64,000 nt of DNA. Source: Hibiscus mutabilis (lineage: Eukaryota > Streptophyta > Magnoliopsida > Malvales > Malvaceae). The first letter of the stretch is position 1, and each line of letters opens with the position of its first letter. Below the pieces are notes generated by a model that was given only the letters and a program-made list of their open reading frames with translations, did not search any database and was not told the origin of the DNA. The stretch lies in the NCBI GenBank assembly GCA_019671005.1, contig CM033715.1, positions 2,976,001-3,040,000 of the forward strand, in the 5' to 3' direction. A program made the position numbers and the translations under genes. Below, piece after piece: positions 23,421 through 33,831 of this stretch.

Positions 23421-23822
23421 TTATAAAAGAATAATTATTTGATACACTGAAAGTAAAAATTAAAAGTTTCTACAAGCGCATTAATTTTAGAGTTTAGGGA
23501 TTTAATTTAGGGCGTAGGATTTATGGGTTTAAGTTTAGTAGTTTAGAATTTAGGGGTTGTGAATAAAATTTAGGAGTTATAGTTAGAATTTAGAGTTTAT
23601 AGGTTAAAACCTAAATCCTAAACATATTACACTAAAACTTAAACTCTAAACCCTAAATCCTAACCCTAATCGCTAAATTCTAACCATTGCCCCTAAATTC
23701 TAAGCCCGTGAACCTTACACCTTAAACTAAGTCCATAAACCTCAAAACTAAGGCGCTTGTAGAAACTAAAAGTTTTCACCGCCAGTGTATTGAATATAAA
23801 TCCTTTATAAAAACAATAGAAA
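23421..23822. mobile_element. TTTAGGG-rich foldback element, family A
   Basis: The left arm TGATACACTGAAAG then GTTTCTACAAGCGC pairs with the right arm GGCGCTTGTAGAAAC and CACCGCCAGTGTATTG. Between them the left half is rich in TTTAGGG-like words (plus strand) and the right half in CCCTAAA-like words, so the whole element folds back. Family A copies or parts also lie at about 31453-31818, 33115-33420, 35415-35890 and 47260-47600. Confidence 0.75.
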
Positions 23823-23903
23823 ATGATGCTACATTAAAGATATATTCAATACAATGGCGGTGAAAATTAAGTACACAAACTAAGGCTAGTATACTAAGCT
23901 ATT

Positions 23904-24031
23904 AACCCTTATGACAAAAAAATTAAGTACCAACACAACTACACAAGTTATAGCTTAGTAAACTTAAAAGGATTAATACACAAATTATCCCCTTTCACGT
24001 CTTGGTACTTAATTTTTTTGTCATAAGGGTT
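23904..24031. repeat. Perfect 30-bp inverted repeat, 68-bp spacer
   Basis: The 30 bases from 23904 (AACCCTTATGACAAAAAAAT...) are the exact reverse complement of 24002-24031. The perfect match contrasts with the decayed elements nearby and suggests a young insertion or recent inversion event. It sits immediately upstream of the NYN pseudogene. Confidence 0.85.
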
Positions 24032-24140
24032 CCTTAAAGTATTAGTCGTTACTTAAATCGCCCACACCGTTTGTAAAAGAAAAGAACCAACAAAGCCGAT
24101 GCCAATGCTGTCGGAATGGACATAGCGTGGAACAAGCAAG

Positions 24141-24416
24141 GCGTTTTACACTCCAAAACACAAGAAATTGTTCGTCTTGTGGGATCTCGACAACAAACCT
24201 CTGCGCGGACCGTTGGATGAAGCGGCATTGGCAACAGTTGCCCAGAAGTTCGGGGAAGTCGTTGTCATGTCTTCCTACGCTAACCGTCACGCATTTATCC
24301 ATTTGCCTCAATGGGTTCTACAAGAACACCCCTAGAGGAGAAGCCATGACATCCTAGAACGCAAAGGAATCGTATTTCCGACCGAGCCTTACATCTGTGG
24401 ATTTGTTGTGTTATAA
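24141..24416 (+). pseudogene. NYN-domain (limkain-b1-like) protein fragment
   Basis: One frame reads FYTPKHKKLFVLWDLDNKPL, then AQKFGEVVVMSSYANRHAFI, HLPQWVLQEHP, a stop (TAG 24333-24335), and ILERKGIVFPTEPYICGF to a TAA at 24414. This is the start of the NYN/PIN-like nuclease domain, with its acidic DLDN motif, of a plant protein group that usually carries C2H2 zinc fingers further on. The fragment is interrupted and lacks the rest of the domain, so it cannot work. Upstream frames (from about 24050) show no clear continuation. Confidence 0.7.
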
Positions 24417-27400
24417 AATGAAATGAAAAATAAACTGAGCAATTTAATTTTTTTCACGCCATTTTAAGTTAAGAAAAAGCTATGTTTTTGTGTGTTTGAA
24501 CCGCATGTTTCTAGCAACTATTTGTTTTAAGGTCCAAGTATAAATCAATCTCGTTTAGGGACGAAGCTAGAAATCAAAAGGGGAATCCTCAGATATTGTT
24601 CTGGTGGGAGTTATCCTCAATTTAATAAAAATTTGCTGGCTTAGCGGGCAAAATATCAAACTTAAAGGGGCAAAGTACAAATAGTAATAAGAATATGAGG
24701 TAAAATTTAAATAAATTAAAGTTTGGCATTTAAATAAATAGATTTCCCTATATATTTTTCATACAAAAAAGGGGGAGTATATATACCTCTGTCACGGATC
24801 TCGTTGATTTGAGTAGGACTACAACGATAAAAACATTATCCCATCAAATATTTAACGTCGTTGCATTCTTAAGTTATCGGAAAAAATAGTAAACCAAAGT
24901 TACAGTGTAATGTATTGAATTCGATCTTACGCAACCTCTTTCCCTCCTCTTAACAAATCCATTATTTTTAAATTGAGACTACGATTTTAATTTTTTTTTA
25001 TCTATTTACTTTAAAGTTGTACAAGAATCAACTTTTTACTTTTATATTAGGTGCACTAATTTCATTTTAACCTATAAATAGTTTAAAAATGAAGAAGAGT
25101 TTAAATTTCTTGGAAAAAAAGGGGCCAAATGTTCGAAAAGTGCCGCACTTTTCGAACATCTTTAAGAGGCACTCTCAAATCTCAATTATGAGCGCACTTG
25201 TAGAAGAAGAATATTTGCACTAAAATTATCTCGTACAACCTCGTAAACTTGTTTAATCAGGGTTTTAGAAAGGGAATTCCCATAATTTATGTATCGATTA
25301 TACCAATATATTCTTTTCCTTTATATCTAGTCCTCAATTCCTCATCTTTAAACTTTGTCATTGTTCGTGTGCCAGATTATACATAAAATAAGATGATGCA
25401 ATAGTGGCAAAATTGCGTATCTTAATTGAGAATGGCCTTTAAATCTAAAATTCCCTATTAAAATTATGATTTCGAGGGGAATCTTAGGACATCAAATACA
25501 TATAATTTAAGGATAAACTACACCGGTAATCATTGAAACTTTTAATTCACTTTATTTAGATAGAGTCACCAAACTTTTATTTTTTTATTACAGTCATTGT
25601 CGTTAAAAAATGCTGACATGAGACATTAAAATCTTTTTCTACAAAAAGACCTCTGATTTTCCGAATTTACAATTGTCACCAAGGCCTAAATCCTACTAAA
25701 AAACCATCATCGGCCAATCCCAATAGTGAGAGGATCCATTTTGTCAGAACATTAATATATTTTGGTTTCAAGCTTGTCTGATAGTTATCAATGACAGATC
25801 AAACTGTTTCAATTTTTAGTTTCGATTGAGATTTCTAATTCTGATTCACCATCGTTAACATTTATATCAACTTGAAACTAAACTATGTCAATATTTTGGG
25901 AAAAATGAATCTTGGTATATATGCAAATAATTTGATTTTTGTAAGACAATTTAAGAAACATAAGTATTAAATCAATTTGAATATAATTCAAAGTAAAGCG
26001 TTAACAAAATTTGAAGCTCCAAATGTAATTAGATACAGGAACCTAAAAAACAAATTGGAATTTATGGCTATATCACATAAAAGAACAAGGTGCTACGATG
26101 TAAATGTCACTAAATCGATAAGTACAATACTATAAAGACAATAGTTGTTGAAACTCTTGTATGATGTTGACACCCGTAATCATGCTCAAACATATTAACC
26201 TGCAAGGGAAATTTGAACACTAAGCTTAGAAAGTTCAATAATACACAACTATCAATAGAAGCTACCTAAAGAAGACAAGCCTAAAGGTTGAGCATAAATA
26301 CGACACTACATTCATGGCGGTCTTAAAACGGTAATATGCTTGTTCAACTTAAATTGAACAAGCATATCGGAATATTGGTATATATGCATATATTTGTAAT
26401 GTACTCGATATTTTAACGTTAGATCATGTTTACATCGATAGATCAAGATTTTATAATAGAGTTGGCTATATTACGTTATGGCTGGATACATATTCTTATA
26501 TTTCATATATTTCACGTATGTACGCAATTCAAAACATCACAAATAATAGAGTAAAGACTTACCAAACATCCAAACAATTTGCATAAACACATTTTAACAC
26601 AATTCAAAGTTCCTTACCACAATTAATCACAGGTTCCATCGAACCAAAAAAGATCACGTGTGTTTAAGTACTTACCAGTACACGAACAATTGCATACCAT
26701 ACACAGTAAAAATTACTACCATTCATTTCAAGCTTCGCTTATTAACTAAACTGATAGTTATCGATAGTTTATTCATCACAACATAAGTCAAGAAGGGTTT
26801 AGAGGCATTGGACGTCAAAACATGATTTTCAAGGCTGTCTTGTTCATTTCGACTTTAAAAAAGATGTTTTTGTAATTTGCTCACGTTGATACTATTATTC
26901 GTTTCCAAGGTTTTAAGACTCCTAATCCATTTTCTAAGCATTAAGGGTAAGAATGATAATTCAGTAACGTGTGGTCCCTAAGGGCATTCTAGTTTTTTTT
27001 TTTTTGAATATGTTTGTGTGATTACATAATAATATCTGTTTAATTTTTTAATCCTTTAATGACGCACACACAATGTGCACATATGATGCTCAAACCCGGG
27101 TTACCTAGATAAAACATATCACCCTTTACCAATGGGTCAAGGATTAAGAATAGGATAATTGATATTTACAAATGGGTTATGGAGTAAACGGGTTGACCCC
27201 AAGGTCGTATTGAGTCAAAGGGCCCAAAATGGCTTAAACTAGGCAGCCCGACAGCCCTGGTATCGAAACCAAAGGTAAGGTTTCAGAACCATTGGCTTGG
27301 TTTCGCAACCCAAGATGAGTTGAAACTCAAATAGCTACTGGAATGGTTGTTTTTGATACCCTATTTTAGATATGGAAATCGAGCCCTGCAACATTAATCG

Positions 27401-27640
27401 TTTGACTCAGAAATTGCATTTTAAGCTTCTAAAAATGACTCAATTGATCCCAAACATTAGAGAGGAATAATGAGATCTTCCAACAACCAATTAAAACATG
27501 CAAACACATTTTTATCATTTTTGAAGGTTCGAGCTTCAAACCTCAAGAATGAAAATTACATACGTTTGCAACACTAACTACACCATACATTAGGGGTGAG
27601 TAATTGATTGAGTCGAGTCAATTCAAAAAATTTCGATTCC
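24417..27640. other. Intergenic DNA, no gene seen
   Basis: A perfect palindrome with 14-bp arms lies at 26334-26367 (ATATGCTTGTTCAA, six-base loop, inverse copy). A direct GTTGACCCCAAGG..AAAGGGCCC stretch at 27195-27235 and TAGGGGTGAGTAATTGATTG at about 27592 (a hAT-like start without partner) look like transposon relics. A one-sided MULE-MITE-like arm occurs near 25515-25640. No coding region is supported. Confidence 0.45.
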
Positions 27641-27960
27641 ATTGTTGGATCTCGACACCAATAAAGATGCCATTGGTTCTTGCATAGATGGATTTGGATG
27701 ATACCCTATTATGGTTTTATCGGATTTCATCATCTCAGACTCTCAAAGAGAAACAACATAGTTATCGAAAGTTATATTTCATATTAATATGAATCTATCA
27801 AATTAAATTTTACAAGACATGTTAAATGAGAAGACTGTTGTGACATTGTAGTTGAAGTTAGAAGAACTATGCATGAAGAAAGCTCTAACCAGCAAGTTGC
27901 ATTTGAAGGCTCTTTGCAAGAGGTACGATGTTAGAGGATCACTTAACTATTTTTAAATAA
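27641..27960 (+). pseudogene. Faint Ty1/copia gag remnant
   Basis: In shifting frames the sequence reads NEKTVVTL, then LKLEELCMKKALTSKLHLK, which resembles the copia-type gag core (WLKLE..MTKSLTNKL..K). A preceding GGATCTC stretch gives no clear continuation. It is too short and broken to be certain. Confidence 0.4.
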
Positions 27961-29216
27961 TTTTTTGCCGTTAAAAGTTTGAAATATCTTAATAAGATAT
28001 ATGATTCCACGTACTCATATAAAACGATAAAGTATCTTATAGTTGGATCTAACTCTCTTATTGATTGTGAGGGGACTCAAGAAAGAAATTATGGATGAAT
28101 GTACAATACCATAATTAGATTTTTCTATATAAAAAAAAGAGTTGTTTGAAATGGATATTGAGACATAATGTCAAACAATACTAAATAACATCTTTTACGA
28201 GTATACCATAAATTAATTGATACAAGTTTTCAATTGTTTATTCCAAATCTAAATTTCCATTTATATATATGATGATTTAACGATCCTTCTTAAATGGAAA
28301 GAAAGGCCCAAAAAGCTTTTTTTTTTTATCAATTATAGATTGCTGGACTCACTTTGGAATGTAGTGGATCAGATCTTCATGAATGCAGGACATACATTAA
28401 AGTTAGTAGCTCACTTAATTTTTAATCCCCCAAACAAATAAAAAAAATGTTAATATCTATATAGGAAGATAATAATCGAAAAAGAATATATATACAATAA
28501 TAATAGAAATGTCGAGTAAAACTTGTTGATAATGCATCATTATTTAGTTCACCGACGATATATAATTAGTGTATCAAAAAATCATCATTAAAAATTAATG
28601 TAATGCAACAAATATATATTTTTATTTAATCATACCTACAAGTAAAACTTGTTTTTATTAAAAAATGAATGCCAACTTCTAAATCTCCTTTTCCATTCTA
28701 CAAAACTACATACCTACAAGTAAAACTTGTTTTATTCCAACTCGGTTGTCTAGAATTAACCCACAGGTAATGATGAGTATTTTCATTGTCTTTATATTGT
28801 AATAATAAACTGGGAATTGTGGAGTTTCAAAGCTGAGACAAGAAACAGTGAAGACAAAAATCTTAGAAAAAGTCTTTGAGAGACCTTTGTTACGTTCCAA
28901 GTGTGGAAATTATGCCCAAGGTTCGGTACTCTCCCATATGGCTTGAATCACTCCTTTTCGACCCCTTTAAACCGCCATTTATTTAGTGACTAGACCCCAA
29001 GTCAAGGTCAACTGAGTAGCTAAAAACCTGAAATTTTGGAAAGTAATTTCTATTTTATAATTACAATTGTAACTACATTTATTTACAGCGCCAATGGTGT
29101 TCTTATAAATTTTAAGAATTTATGTTTAAATCATGGTATATGTAAATATCATGCGTAAAGAGTAGGTTTATTTTGATTTAAGTCTCGTTATATTTGATTC
29201 TTATGTAAATTTATTT
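27961..29216. other. AT-rich intergenic DNA
   Basis: CATACCTACAAGTAAAACTTGTTTT occurs twice (about 28631-28655 and 28710-28734), an 79-bp spaced direct duplication. Nothing else is recognisable. Confidence 0.45.
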
Positions 29217-29462
29217 TAATTAAGAGAAAAATTTAAATATACATGCCGTGTAAATTTTACTTTACATAAGTCTTTTAGTTTTAGAGGTTTAGGGTTTAAA
29301 GTTTAGGAATTTGGGTTGTATGGTTTATAATTTAAGGTTGACATTTAAAATTTAGAGTTTAGGGTTTATTTTTTTAGGATTTAGATTTATAATATAGATA
29401 CGCATACTTGTATAAAATAAATTTTACACAGCATGTGTATCAAAATTAAACTCTTTAATTAA
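29217..29462. mobile_element. TTTAGGG-rich foldback element, family B
   Basis: The left end TTAATTAAGAGAAAAATTTA, then ATGCCGTGTAAATTTTAC, pairs with the right end GTAAAATT-type AAATTTTACACAGCATGTGT and AAACTCTTTAATTAA. The interior has TTTAGGGTTTA-like words. A second full copy is at about 48080-48340. A further copy at 31261-31905 has a family A element inside it. Confidence 0.7.
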
Positions 29463-29799
29463 AGTGGGTATATTTCAACTATCAATCAAATCGTGCATTG
29501 TAATTCTTGATTTTTTTATTGTAGTAATTTATATTATTATATTATAATTGTGATTATATTTATGAGAAAATTTTACAATGCTCGACGAGCATCAACGAGC
29601 ACCACTAATGACGAGCACCGATGAACATTATTAATTTAATTTATAAAAAATTAAAATCTAAAAGACTTATCATATAATTATTAATTATTTAAAAATCAAA
29701 ATGTAAATTGATTAAAATATATTTTTTATTTTTTATTTTCTTTTAAACATAATTAGATCAAAGTACCTACTCTAAATCGCAAAACCCCAATTTTTTTCT

Positions 29800-29925
29800 T
29801 TGAAATCCTATTCGTCGATGCCGTCGCCGGTCACATTCGCCCAGCTCCGCCGCCGCACCTCCGTGGCCGCCGTAGAGCCCTGCCGCCATTCCTAACTTTT
29901 TTTGCAAGAAGGTAATTTGTCCTCA
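29800..29925 (+). other. GC-rich block, possible 5' UTR exon of the FAR1-like pseudogene
   Basis: CCGTCGCCGGTCACATTCGC and CCGCCGCACC stand out from AT-rich surroundings. A possible donor AAG|GTAATT lies at 29911 and an acceptor TTGCAG at 30541-30546. A short GC-rich non-coding first exon is therefore plausible. This is inferred from composition and splice-like motifs only. Confidence 0.3.
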
Positions 29926-30557
29926 ATTCTCCCATTCGAACCTTAAATAAATTTAATTCGATTTAATGTTTTGGCCACCAGTCACCGGCCACTCGCCGAT
30001 ATCCCCGTCCAGTTGGCCACCCAATTCCAGCATCCCCCTTAACCAATATCCCCAATTCCTAAATCCTATAATCCCTTAATTCCCAAACCCTAACCACCAC
30101 CCTAACCCTAATTTTTGAAATTAGGCCAATGTAGAACCCTAATTCCCAAATTGAGTACCCTATTTCTCATGTTAGAACCCCAATTACCAAAATAGAACCA
30201 TAATTTGTATGTTAGAACCCTAAATCCCATGTCAATTCCGAATTCCTAATTTGCAATCCGGCTTCTGTACCGGTATGGTGTTTAATGCGTATTGATACGC
30301 GAGTCTAAGTGTATCGATACTGAATGCGTACCGATACAAAAAATGGCTATTGGAATTTAATTACAAACAACGTGTACCAGTATGATAGGACACCCGTACC
30401 ATTACGTTTTGTTTGATTGTTCATTTTTTTATTTAAGTTCGATTTACTTTCTGAAGTTATAATTTTAAAATTTTGTGTTAAGTTCAATTCTCTTGGCATT
30501 TGCCATTATAATAATGTTGCTTTTCTTTAATTTTGTTAAATTGCAGATTTTTTTGAG

Positions 30558-31152
30558 ATGGTTGATAGCGAAGATACTCAAATTCAAATTACAGAGTTGG
30601 CATGTTATAATCATGATGAAGATGACCATAATTAGGATAAATATCATTACAATAGTGACCCAGATTGTGAAATTTATACTGAAGAAGAACAAACCGATTA
30701 TACTGTTGACGACGACAAACCTATAGATGATGAGAAGACCCTTGACTACTTCATTGACGAAAACACATGGGACAAGATTGGGAAACAATTAAAAGATTAC
30801 AATGAGAATGATGTGAGTATGCTGAAGCGGAAGACTTTAGATGATTGCATGAATTTTATTATACGTATGCAAAAGTGAAAGGTTTTGGAGTTCGAGTCGA
30901 CCAAACGATGAAAAGTCGAAATGGTGATCACATAGTTGCAAAGAAAATGATGTGCCGCAAGGAGGGATATAGAGAGTAAGCGTGGATTAACTTTCCAAAC
31001 AGAAAACGTGAACCAAGACCGACCATCAGAGTTGGATGTGGAGCATTTATTAAATTCAAATTGGACGAACGATATCAATATTGAAAAGTTGTTAAATTTC
31101 ACGCAGAACATAACCATGAAATGGTTCAGCCAACACAAGTTGCTTATATCAG
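30558..31152 (+). pseudogene. FAR1-related sequence (FRS/MULE-type) protein, N-terminal part, broken
   Basis: From ATG 30558 an acidic N-terminus (EIYTEEEQTDYTVDDDKPID, then KTLDYFIDENTWDKIG) leads to the FAR1 DNA-binding domain. The domain reads EFYYTYAKVKGFGVRVDQT, MMCRKEGYRE, NRKREPRPTIRVGCGAF and FHAEHNHEMV, with the Cys, Cys, His-x-His zinc ligands present. A stop lies at 30633. A one-base frameshift falls near 30850. Stops at 30977 and 31082 lie inside the domain. A GT donor at 31153 suggests the ancestor continued after an intron, but no transposase core follows. FAR1 proteins derive from Mutator-like transposases, so this could be a decayed FRS gene or a MULE remnant. Confidence 0.75.
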
Positions 31153-31260
31153 GTATGTAATTACCAATAAGTAAATTGTTACATACTAACTTAGCCTTTT
31201 AATAATGCACGCACACCGTGCACACCTGGTGCTCAACCCGGATCACCTTAGTTTATGGTT

Positions 31261-31905
31261 AATGAGTCTTATTTTGATACACGGGCTATGTAAACTTTAA
31301 TTTATATAAGACTATTAATTTTATGGTTAATGAGTCTTATTTAGGGTTTATGATTTAGGGTTTAGTATTTAAAATTTAGGGTTTATGGTTTAGAATATAG
31401 GGGGTTGGAGTTTCAAAGTTAAGGTTTAGAATTTTATATTTTAAAACGAGTAGTTATTCTATGCACAAGCCCTAGTTTCTACAAGCAGTTTAGTTTTATG
31501 GTTTAGGGATTTTGTTTAGGGTCTATTGTTTAGGGGTTTAAGTGTATGATTTTTGAATTTAGGGGTGTGGTTAGAATTTAGTTTTTAGGGTAAAAATTTA
31601 GGGTTTATAGGTTAACACCTAAATCCCTAACCATATTACCCTAAACCTAAACACTAACCTTTAAACTCTAAATTCTAACCCTAAATCCTAAACTCTAACC
31701 ATAAACCCTAAATTCTAAACTCATACACTTAAACTCCTAAACCAGAAACCATGTCCATAAACCCTAAACTAAGACGATTGTGGAAACATTTTGTTTCTAC
31801 CACTAGTGCTTGAGATAATTTTCCCTTTTTAAAATTTATGCTTAAACAAGCAAGTTGTTTAAAATAAATTTTACACAACTCGTGTATAAAAAAATAACCT
31901 TTTAC
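31261..31905. mobile_element. Family B TTTAGGG foldback element, interrupted by a family A element
   Basis: The outer ends TTTTGATACACGGGCTATGT and ACACAACTCGTGTATAAAAA match the family B ends at 29217-29462. Inside, at about 31453-31818, lie family A ends (CCCTAGTTTCTACAAGC; GATTGTGGAAAC with TACCACTAGTGCTTGAG). This order implies that A inserted into B. Both interiors are TTTAGGG/CCCTAAA-like. Confidence 0.65.
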
Positions 31906-31984
31906 CATTACACTCAATAAATATTGGTAAAAGGATAATTATTTTATATAATATTTTTTAATTAAATAGAGAAGTATTATATTC

Positions 31985-32382
31985 GGCAAAATTACCATAA
32001 TATTGTGGTTCAATTTTCCCCCCTCAAAATATGGTTCTTCCTTGTTTAATTCCAAATCTATGGTGGTTTACTATTCAAGTCAGAAGTCGGCTTGACTTCT
32101 ACCCGACTTTGAACAGTGATTTGAAAAAATAAAAAAAATAAAAGTCGGATTGCTTTCCCTCCGACTTTGAACAGTGTTTTACACTGAAGTTGGACTCCTC
32201 TCCCACTGTCTTCAATATGTTAACTCAAAAAAACACCCAGAAAAGTGGATGAACAGTGAAGTCGAGTAGAGCTCAATCCGACTTTTGACTATGAACAATA
32301 ATTCACCATATTTTTGGAATTAAACTGTCGAGGATCATATTGTTGGAAAAAAATCATAAACCATATTTAAGTCATTCTGCCA
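31985..32382. mobile_element. Mutator-type foldback MITE with GTCGG core and perfect 9-bp duplication
   Basis: The flanks ATTATATTC at 31976-31984 and 32383-32391 are identical, the 9-bp size of Mutator-like insertions. The ends GGCAAAATTACC and the inverse of TCATTCTGCC pair, and pairing continues through TTTAATTCCAAA and AGTCGG. The core repeats AAGTCGG and CCGACTT around TTTGAACAGTG words. Layout and core resemble 4715-5103. Confidence 0.85.
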
Positions 32383-33114
32383 TTATATTCTTAAGACAAA
32401 TGTCAAAACTTGAACTCATACAAGATGAGACAACGTGAGCAACCTTCGTCAAACAGCCTATTGTCTATAATATTTTTAATCTCCGAATAAGGTTATAAAA
32501 TAAGCACATTTCCTTAAATAGTTAAATTGTATGTTTTAAAAAATTAATAAAAAAGAGACGCGGTAATATTTTTAAGCTAAAAAAAAAACTCCATTAGCAA
32601 CATACCAACTAGTAATTCTTCTCAAGAATAGATTGTAGCCCTACATAACAATGCGAGCATGAAAGGGTATTTTACTTGTTCTTTGATTCCATTGTGAGGA
32701 GAGTGATAAGTTAATTCAAATGTGAGTTGTATAAGTTAAAATGACTGATCATAACCTTTAATCTACACAAGTAAAAGTAATAAATAATTTAACGCGTTTC
32801 TGAAAAATCGAAATTTGGAAGTCTAAAATATCATTTGATGAAAAGAAGAAAAAAAAGGTCTCAAATGTTGACTTGTCAAGAGTAGGAATTTATAGTAAAA
32901 CTATATGTTTTTAGTCCACACTGGCAATCATCACAAGATTGTTAAATTTTGTTCAAAGCTCTGCCTCTAAACATGGAAATCCGGTTTGCGTATAAATTTG
33001 ACCATTCATTCTTTCATTTTGAAACTTCATTCATGGTAAAAGTTGGTTGCCTTTTCGGTCCCGTTTTAGCCTGGTCGGAGTAGTTGGGTTGACGCAAGAC
33101 TTACAAAATAATGG
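32383..33114. other. Intergenic DNA, no gene seen
   Basis: AT-rich sequence without recognisable coding, RNA or repeat structure apart from the flanking elements. Confidence 0.4.
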
Positions 33115-33420
33115 TATTTTTTTAATTATTCTTGTGCTTTAATTTTAGGGTTTAAAGTTAGATTTTAGGGGTTTGAAGATTAGAGTTTAGGTTTAATGGT
33201 TTATAGTTAATAGCTTGTGGTTAGAGTTTAATATTTGGGGTTAAAATTAGGGTTTATAGGTTAAAACTTAAATTCATATTAAATTTTACCCTAACCTTTA
33301 AACCCTAAATTCTAACCTCACCCCATAAATTTTAAACTCTAAACCTAAAAATATGACGCTTGTGGAAAATTTTTGTTTCCACCGCTTGTGTATTGAATAT
33401 AAATATTTTTTATGAAGTTT
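33115..33420. mobile_element. TTTAGGG-rich foldback element, family A, decayed
   Basis: The right part GACGCTTGTGGAAA, TTTCCACCGCTTGTGTATTG matches family A ends. The left end is poor (CTTGTGCTTTAATTTTAGGG). The interior has TTTAGGG-type words on the left and CCCTAAA-type on the right. It directly abuts the hAT-like element at 33437. Confidence 0.55.
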
Positions 33421-33436
33421 GTATTGTGGCCATGAA

Positions 33437-33823
33437 TAGGGGTGATAATGAGTTAAGCTGAGCAGGAGTCTGAGCAAGCTCAGCTCGAGTTTGACGCTCG
33501 TCGAGCTCAAAATTTTAGACTCGACCTTGAGCTTGAGCTCGGCTCGTGGTCCGTGGCTCAAGCTCGACTTGGCTCGTGACTCCTCTAAGTGGCAAGCCAA
33601 CAACAACATTATATTGACTAATTTGTTTTAGTGTTTTTTTTTGGGCTAAGCATACTGCTTTAGGGCATATGAAGTACATACACACATATATATATATTGA
33701 ACATATTCACGAACTTTTCGAGTTGAGTTTGAATCATATCGGTTTGTTAAGGTCTCGAGTCAAACATGTACTCGAGCCGAGCTCGAGTAGCTTGCGAGTT
33801 GGTCAGGCTCATTATCACCCGTA
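33437..33823. mobile_element. hAT-type non-autonomous element with GCTCGAG interior
   Basis: The ends TAGGGGTGATAATGAG and CTCATTATCACCCGTA are inverse copies with one mismatch. The flanks GCCATGAA (33429-33436) and GCCATGAG (33824-33831) match at 7 of 8 bases. The interior is rich in AGCTCGAGC-like words on both strands. The open frames over it carry no recognisable protein. Confidence 0.75.
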
Positions 33824-33831
33824 GCCATGAG

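Noticed and set aside
23640..23700. CCCTAAA-like words as an interstitial telomere
   Set aside because: The words are degenerate, change strand at a centre of symmetry and lie inside foldback elements, so a telomere scar is not needed.
24042..24311. Minus-strand open frames opposite the NYN fragment
   Set aside because: The plus frame gives clear NYN motifs; the minus frames give no recognisable protein.
30465..31138. Minus-strand open frames of 107 and 113 codons
   Set aside because: They mirror the FAR1-like pseudogene on the plus strand and are low-complexity hydrophobic.
33298..33609. Minus-strand 103-codon frame rich in Leu, Ser and Glu
   Set aside because: It spans the junction of a foldback element and a hAT-like element made of GCTCGAG words, so it arises from repeats.
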